The notes under the pieces are model-generated. The model had not been told where the DNA came from and made no database searches. It saw only the letters and a list, made by a program, of their open reading frames with translations. Positions 6,336 through 8,119 of a DNA stretch of 8,119 bases are shown piece by piece; position 1 is the first letter of the stretch, and each line of letters opens with the position of its first letter. The position numbers were made by a program, and so were the translations under genes. The DNA comes from JANNSW01 sp031431235 (GTDB lineage Bacteria > Pseudomonadota > Alphaproteobacteria > Rhizobiales > Hyphomicrobiaceae), in contig JANPDA010000334.1 in NCBI GenBank assembly GCA_031431235.1, positions 1-8,119 of the forward strand, written 5' to 3'.

Positions 6336-6370
6336 GCGAGTGGACAGCAGCGGCTGTCGGACTCGTTTTT
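6336..6370 (+). terminator. Intrinsic (Rho-independent) terminator after the SDR/sugar-transferase operon
   Basis: The stem pairs CGAGT (6337-6341) with ACTCG (6361-6365) and GACAGC (6343-6348) with GCTGTC (6353-6358), with a small G/GG internal loop between them and the tetraloop AGCG. TTTTT (6366-6370) follows immediately. This is a good intrinsic terminator on the plus strand, about 117 nt after the sugar-transferase stop. The left arm overlaps another inverted repeat, TCGCGAG-T-CTCGCGA (6325-6339), which could form a competing hairpin. The terminator insulates the downstream ATPase promoter. Confidence 0.75.
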
Positions 6371-6372
6371 CA

Positions 6373-6402
6373 TTGCCGGAATTCAGACGTCTGGTGTATG
6401 AT
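6373..6402 (+). promoter_or_regulatory. Candidate promoter for a leaderless ATPase transcript, with palindrome in the spacer
   Basis: TTGCCG (6373-6378) and TATGAT (6397-6402) are separated by 18 nt, close to sigma-70 spacing. The -10 box ends only 8 nt before the ATG at 6411, so transcription would begin at or beside the start codon, giving a leaderless mRNA; consistent with this, no Shine-Dalgarno precedes the ATG. The perfect palindrome CAGACGTCTG (6384-6393) lies in the spacer, an ideal place for a repressor to block polymerase. The promoter overlaps copy B of the 33-bp inverted repeat. Confidence 0.55.
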
Positions 6403-6410
6403 TTCCGGGC

Positions 6411-7588
6411 ATGAAATGGATAACCCGATCAGTTGAATCGACCCTCCGCGAGCGTCTTGACGAGGCGCCGGCCGTAGTCCTCCTTGGCCCACGTCAAGTC
6501 GGCAAGACCGCGCTTGCGCGCCGGATCGCTGCCGAGCGCGGGGCATCGGCAATCTACCTCGACCTCGAGCGACCGGTCGACGCGCGCCGCCTCGGAGATG
6601 CGGATGCCTATCTCAGGGCCCAAGCTGGCAAGCTCATCGTGATCGCGAGATCCACCGCTCGCCCGGCCTGTTTGCAGTTCTGCGCGGGGTCATCGACGAG
6701 CGCCGTGAGCAAGGATTTCGACACGGACAGTTCCTGCTGCTCGGCTCCGCCTCGATCGGCCTCATGCAACAAGCCTCCGAGACTCTGGCAGGCCGCATAG
6801 CCTACCTCGACATTCTGCCCTTGACCGCTGCCGAGGCTGCGGCGGCAGGCCATGAGACCGAGGCGGCCTGGGTCAGGGGCGGCTTTCCCGAAAGCCTCCT
6901 GGCGCCGAGCGATCCAGCGAGCTTCCGCTGGCGACAGCGATTTATCCGCGGCTACCTCGAGCGCGACGTGCCGATGTTCGCACCGCGCATGCCAGCCGAG
7001 ACGATCGGCCGGCTATGGACAATGCTGGCCAACGGCCAAGGCACGCTCCTCAACAAGGCGCGCCTCGCAAGCGGGCTCGAGGTCTCGGCCACGGCTATCG
7101 GGCGGTACGTCGATCTCCTTGTCGATCTGATGCTCGTGCGACGCCTGCGACCCTGGAGTGGCAATATTGGCAAGAGACTTACACGCTCGCCCAAGATCTA
7201 TGTGCGTGACAGCGGAATTCTGCACACACTTCTCGAGCTTGAAACGTGGCATGATGTGCTCGGGCATCAGATCGTAGGTCCGAGTTGGGAAGGATTCGTG
7301 ATCGAGAACCTCATTGCGTCCGCGGGCGAGCGCTGGATTCCCCTTTTTTATCGTACCGAGGACGGCGCCGAGATCGACCTCCTGTTCGAACGGGCAGGGC
7401 AGCCTCATGTTGCGATCGAGGTGAAGCGCAGCACTGCGCCGACCGTCAGCAAGGGATTCCACATCGCTTGCGATGCACTCGGAGTGAGCCGAAGATACGT
7501 CGTATACCCGGGCACGGGTCAGTTTCCCATGGCGGGCGGCATCACCGCCACCCCCCTGCTCGACCTCGTGCGCGAGCTGCGCGGCTAG
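6411..7588 (+). pseudogene. AAA+ ATPase with DUF4143 domain, frameshifted at Walker B
   Basis: The intact ancestor would be about 392 aa, the usual size for ATP-binding DUF4143 (COG1373-like) proteins. Frame 1 (from ATG 6411) encodes MKWITRSVESTL, Walker A G26-P-R-Q-V-G-K-T33, YLDLERPVDARRLGD and ends its homology at LIVI (residue 78, 6642-6644). The next codon should be the Walker B Asp, but GAC is reduced to GC (6645-6646). The homology resumes in the next frame at 6647 with EIHRSPGLFAVLRGVIDE, LLLGSAS (sensor-1-like), ETLAGRIAYLDILPLT, WVRGGFPES, the winged-helix-like linker region, and the DUF4143 end with EIDLLFE and VAIEVK (D at 7376-7378, E/K at 7418-7426). It closes at 7588. Unrepaired, frame 1 terminates at 6800, and an internal ATG at 6764 could give only a 274-aa product without a P-loop. 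A sequencing error is the alternative. The family's function is not established; it is typically a scattered accessory gene. Confidence 0.9.
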
Positions 7589-7673
7589 CCACATCCCGCG
7601 CCATCTTCTATAAGCGGCGCAGCCATTGCCGGGCGCGAGCCCGTTGGAAGCCGTAGCCGGGAGCTCATGTCAC
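7589..7673 (+). promoter_or_regulatory. Leader/promoter region of DAHP synthase with a GCGA tetraloop hairpin
   Basis: This 85-bp gap should carry the aro gene promoter. CTATAA (7608-7613) resembles an alphaproteobacterial -10, but no good -35 lies 17 nt upstream, so the promoter call is weak. A compact hairpin CGGGC-GCGA-GCCCG (7630-7643) with a GNRA-type loop lies in the leader and is not followed by a T-run, so it is not a terminator. GGGAG (7659-7663) lies 10 nt before the ATG and serves as the Shine-Dalgarno. No leader peptide rich in aromatic codons is visible. Confidence 0.4.
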
Positions 7674-8119
7674 ATGCCCACAGCCTGGTCGCCGTCGAGC
7701 TGGCGCGTATTGCCGCGCGTGCAGATCCCGGACTATCCCGACAATGCCGTGCTCGAGGCGGTCGAGGCGCAGCTCCAGTCGTTCCCGCCCTTGTTCTTTG
7801 CAGGTGAGGCACGCGAGCTGAAAGCCGAGCTCGCCGACGTCGCCAAGGGCAATGCCTTCCTGCTCCAGGGGGGCGACTGTGCCGAGAGCTTTGCCGAGCA
7901 CGGTGCCGACAACATCCGCGATTTCTTCCGCGTGTTCCTGCAGATGGCGGTGGTGCTGACGTTTGCGGGTGCTTGCCCGGTCGTAAAGGTCGGGCGCATT
8001 GCCGGCCAGTTCGCCAAGCCCCGTTCGACGCCGACCGAGAAGCAGGGCGACATAGAGCTGCCGAGCTATCGCGGCGACATCATCAACGGCATCGAGTTCG
8101 ACGCCGCGGCGCGCAATCC
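7674..8119 (+). CDS. Class II 3-deoxy-7-phosphoheptulonate (DAHP) synthase, 3'-truncated by window edge
   Basis: The first 148 codons of a plant-type (class II) DAHP synthase, cytosolic. By family knowledge it condenses phosphoenolpyruvate and erythrose 4-phosphate, the entry step of aromatic amino acid biosynthesis. The N-terminus W5-S-P-S-S-W-R and VQIPDYPD (16-23) is diagnostic. FLLQGGDC69AESF contains the conserved metal-binding cysteine. VKVGR108IAGQFAKPRS (substrate-binding region) and LPSYRGDIINGIEFD follow in the expected order. Full-length members have about 450-480 residues, so roughly two thirds is beyond the window. The ATG at 7674 is favoured: it is preceded by GGGAG and begins the conserved region, whereas the ATG at 7667 is out of frame. 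It is separated by 85 bp from the damaged ATPase and is probably transcribed independently. The gene symbol is left blank because naming (aroG/aroH/aroF) varies for class II enzymes. Confidence 0.95.
   Translation, partial: MPTAWSPSSWRVLPRVQIPDYPDNAVLEAVEAQLQSFPPLFFAGEARELKAELADVAKGNAFLLQGGDCAESFAEHGADNIRDFFRVFLQMAVVLTFAGACPVVKVGRIAGQFAKPRSTPTEKQGDIELPSYRGDIINGIEFDAAARN

Larger units (their letters stand above)
6254..6409. repeat. 156-bp segment bounded by 33-bp inverted palindromic repeats (REPIN/MITE-like or paired operators)
   Basis: Copy A (6255-6287) and copy B (6376-6408) are both exactly 33 bp and both begin CCGGAA and end TTCCGG. Copy A matches the reverse complement of copy B at 26 of 33 positions; in direct orientation they match at 24 of 33. 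The outermost 10 bp form a perfect inverted repeat: CCCGGAAATC at 6254-6263 and GATTTCCGGG at 6400-6409. Each copy is internally palindromic: CCTGA-TG-TCAGG at 6269-6280 in A and CAGACGTCTG at 6384-6393 in B. In both copies the repeat is followed after 2 nt by ATG (6290 and 6411). No obvious target-site duplication flanks it. Two palindromic units in opposite orientation around a short spacer is the layout of REPINs, but two regulator binding sites would look alike. No transposase is present. Confidence 0.6.

Noticed and set aside
6290..6410. Small gene starting at the ATG (6290) that follows copy A of the 33-bp repeat
   Set aside because: The frame has no ribosome binding site or conserved-looking sequence and runs through the terminator hairpin; the ATG is better seen as part of the repeat similarity.
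6641..6660. Programmed ribosomal frameshift in the ATPase
   Set aside because: There is no slippery heptamer or adjacent stimulatory structure, and the shift would lose the Walker B Asp. A plain deletion or sequencing error explains it better.
7665..7673. ATG at 7667 as the start of DAHP synthase
   Set aside because: It is out of frame with the conserved W-S-P-S-S-W-R reading frame that starts at 7674.
1..8119. CRISPR arrays, tRNA or rRNA genes, insertion sequences, prophage genes
   Set aside because: I looked for regularly spaced repeats, tRNA cloverleaf signatures and transposase or integrase motifs and saw none; the only repeats are the intergenic ones listed.

Overview
The window looks like the chromosome of a high-GC alphaproteobacterium, most likely of the order Hyphomicrobiales (Rhizobiales). 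The grounds are G/C-ending codons throughout, a DUF5330-type small membrane protein (a family I associate with this order), a class II (plant-type) DAHP synthase, a proteobacterial class GN sortase with its dedicated substrate, and an intergenic palindromic repeat of the 'GTCATCCCGGG...' kind common in alphaproteobacteria. The genus cannot be named from the sequence alone.

Layout. 1-599 (minus): 3'-truncated HTH (XRE/Cro-CI type) regulator. 600-781: divergent intergenic region with three 10-bp tandem repeats. 782-3708 (plus): a two-gene sortase operon, a VIT/von Willebrand A surface protein with a C-terminal sorting signal followed by its class GN sortase, joined by a 4-bp overlap. 3627-4413 (minus): SufE (Fe-S cluster assembly) and a DUF5330 small membrane protein; SufE is convergent with the sortase and their 3' ends overlap by 82 bp. 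4414-4817: a 404-bp gap holding a REP-like element of about 128 bp. 4818-6220 (plus): a classical short-chain dehydrogenase and a monotopic phosphoglycosyl (sugar) transferase, joined by a 4-bp overlap, followed by an intrinsic terminator. 6254-6409: a 156-bp segment bounded by 33-bp imperfect inverted repeats, each itself palindromic; the right repeat overlaps a promoter that would give a leaderless transcript. 6411-7588 (plus): a DUF4143-type AAA+ ATPase with a single-base deletion exactly at the Walker B aspartate, so a frameshifted pseudogene or a sequencing error. 7674-8119 (plus): the 5' part of class II DAHP synthase, first step of the shikimate pathway.

How the parts work together. 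The sortase pair is a self-contained surface-display module: a Sec-exported VIT/vWA protein whose tail is processed by the neighbouring membrane-anchored sortase. The divergent HTH gene may regulate it, but that rests only on position. SufE and DAHP synthase are housekeeping. The SDR/sugar-transferase pair is a small envelope-glycan candidate whose substrate cannot be read from sequence. The least explained part is 6221-6650: a REPIN- or operator-like inverted-repeat pair enclosing a terminator, abutting a leaderless promoter that drives a damaged ATPase. I did not find a wholly new multi-gene defence or biosynthetic system; the best leads are this segment and the degenerate YPATA sorting signal.
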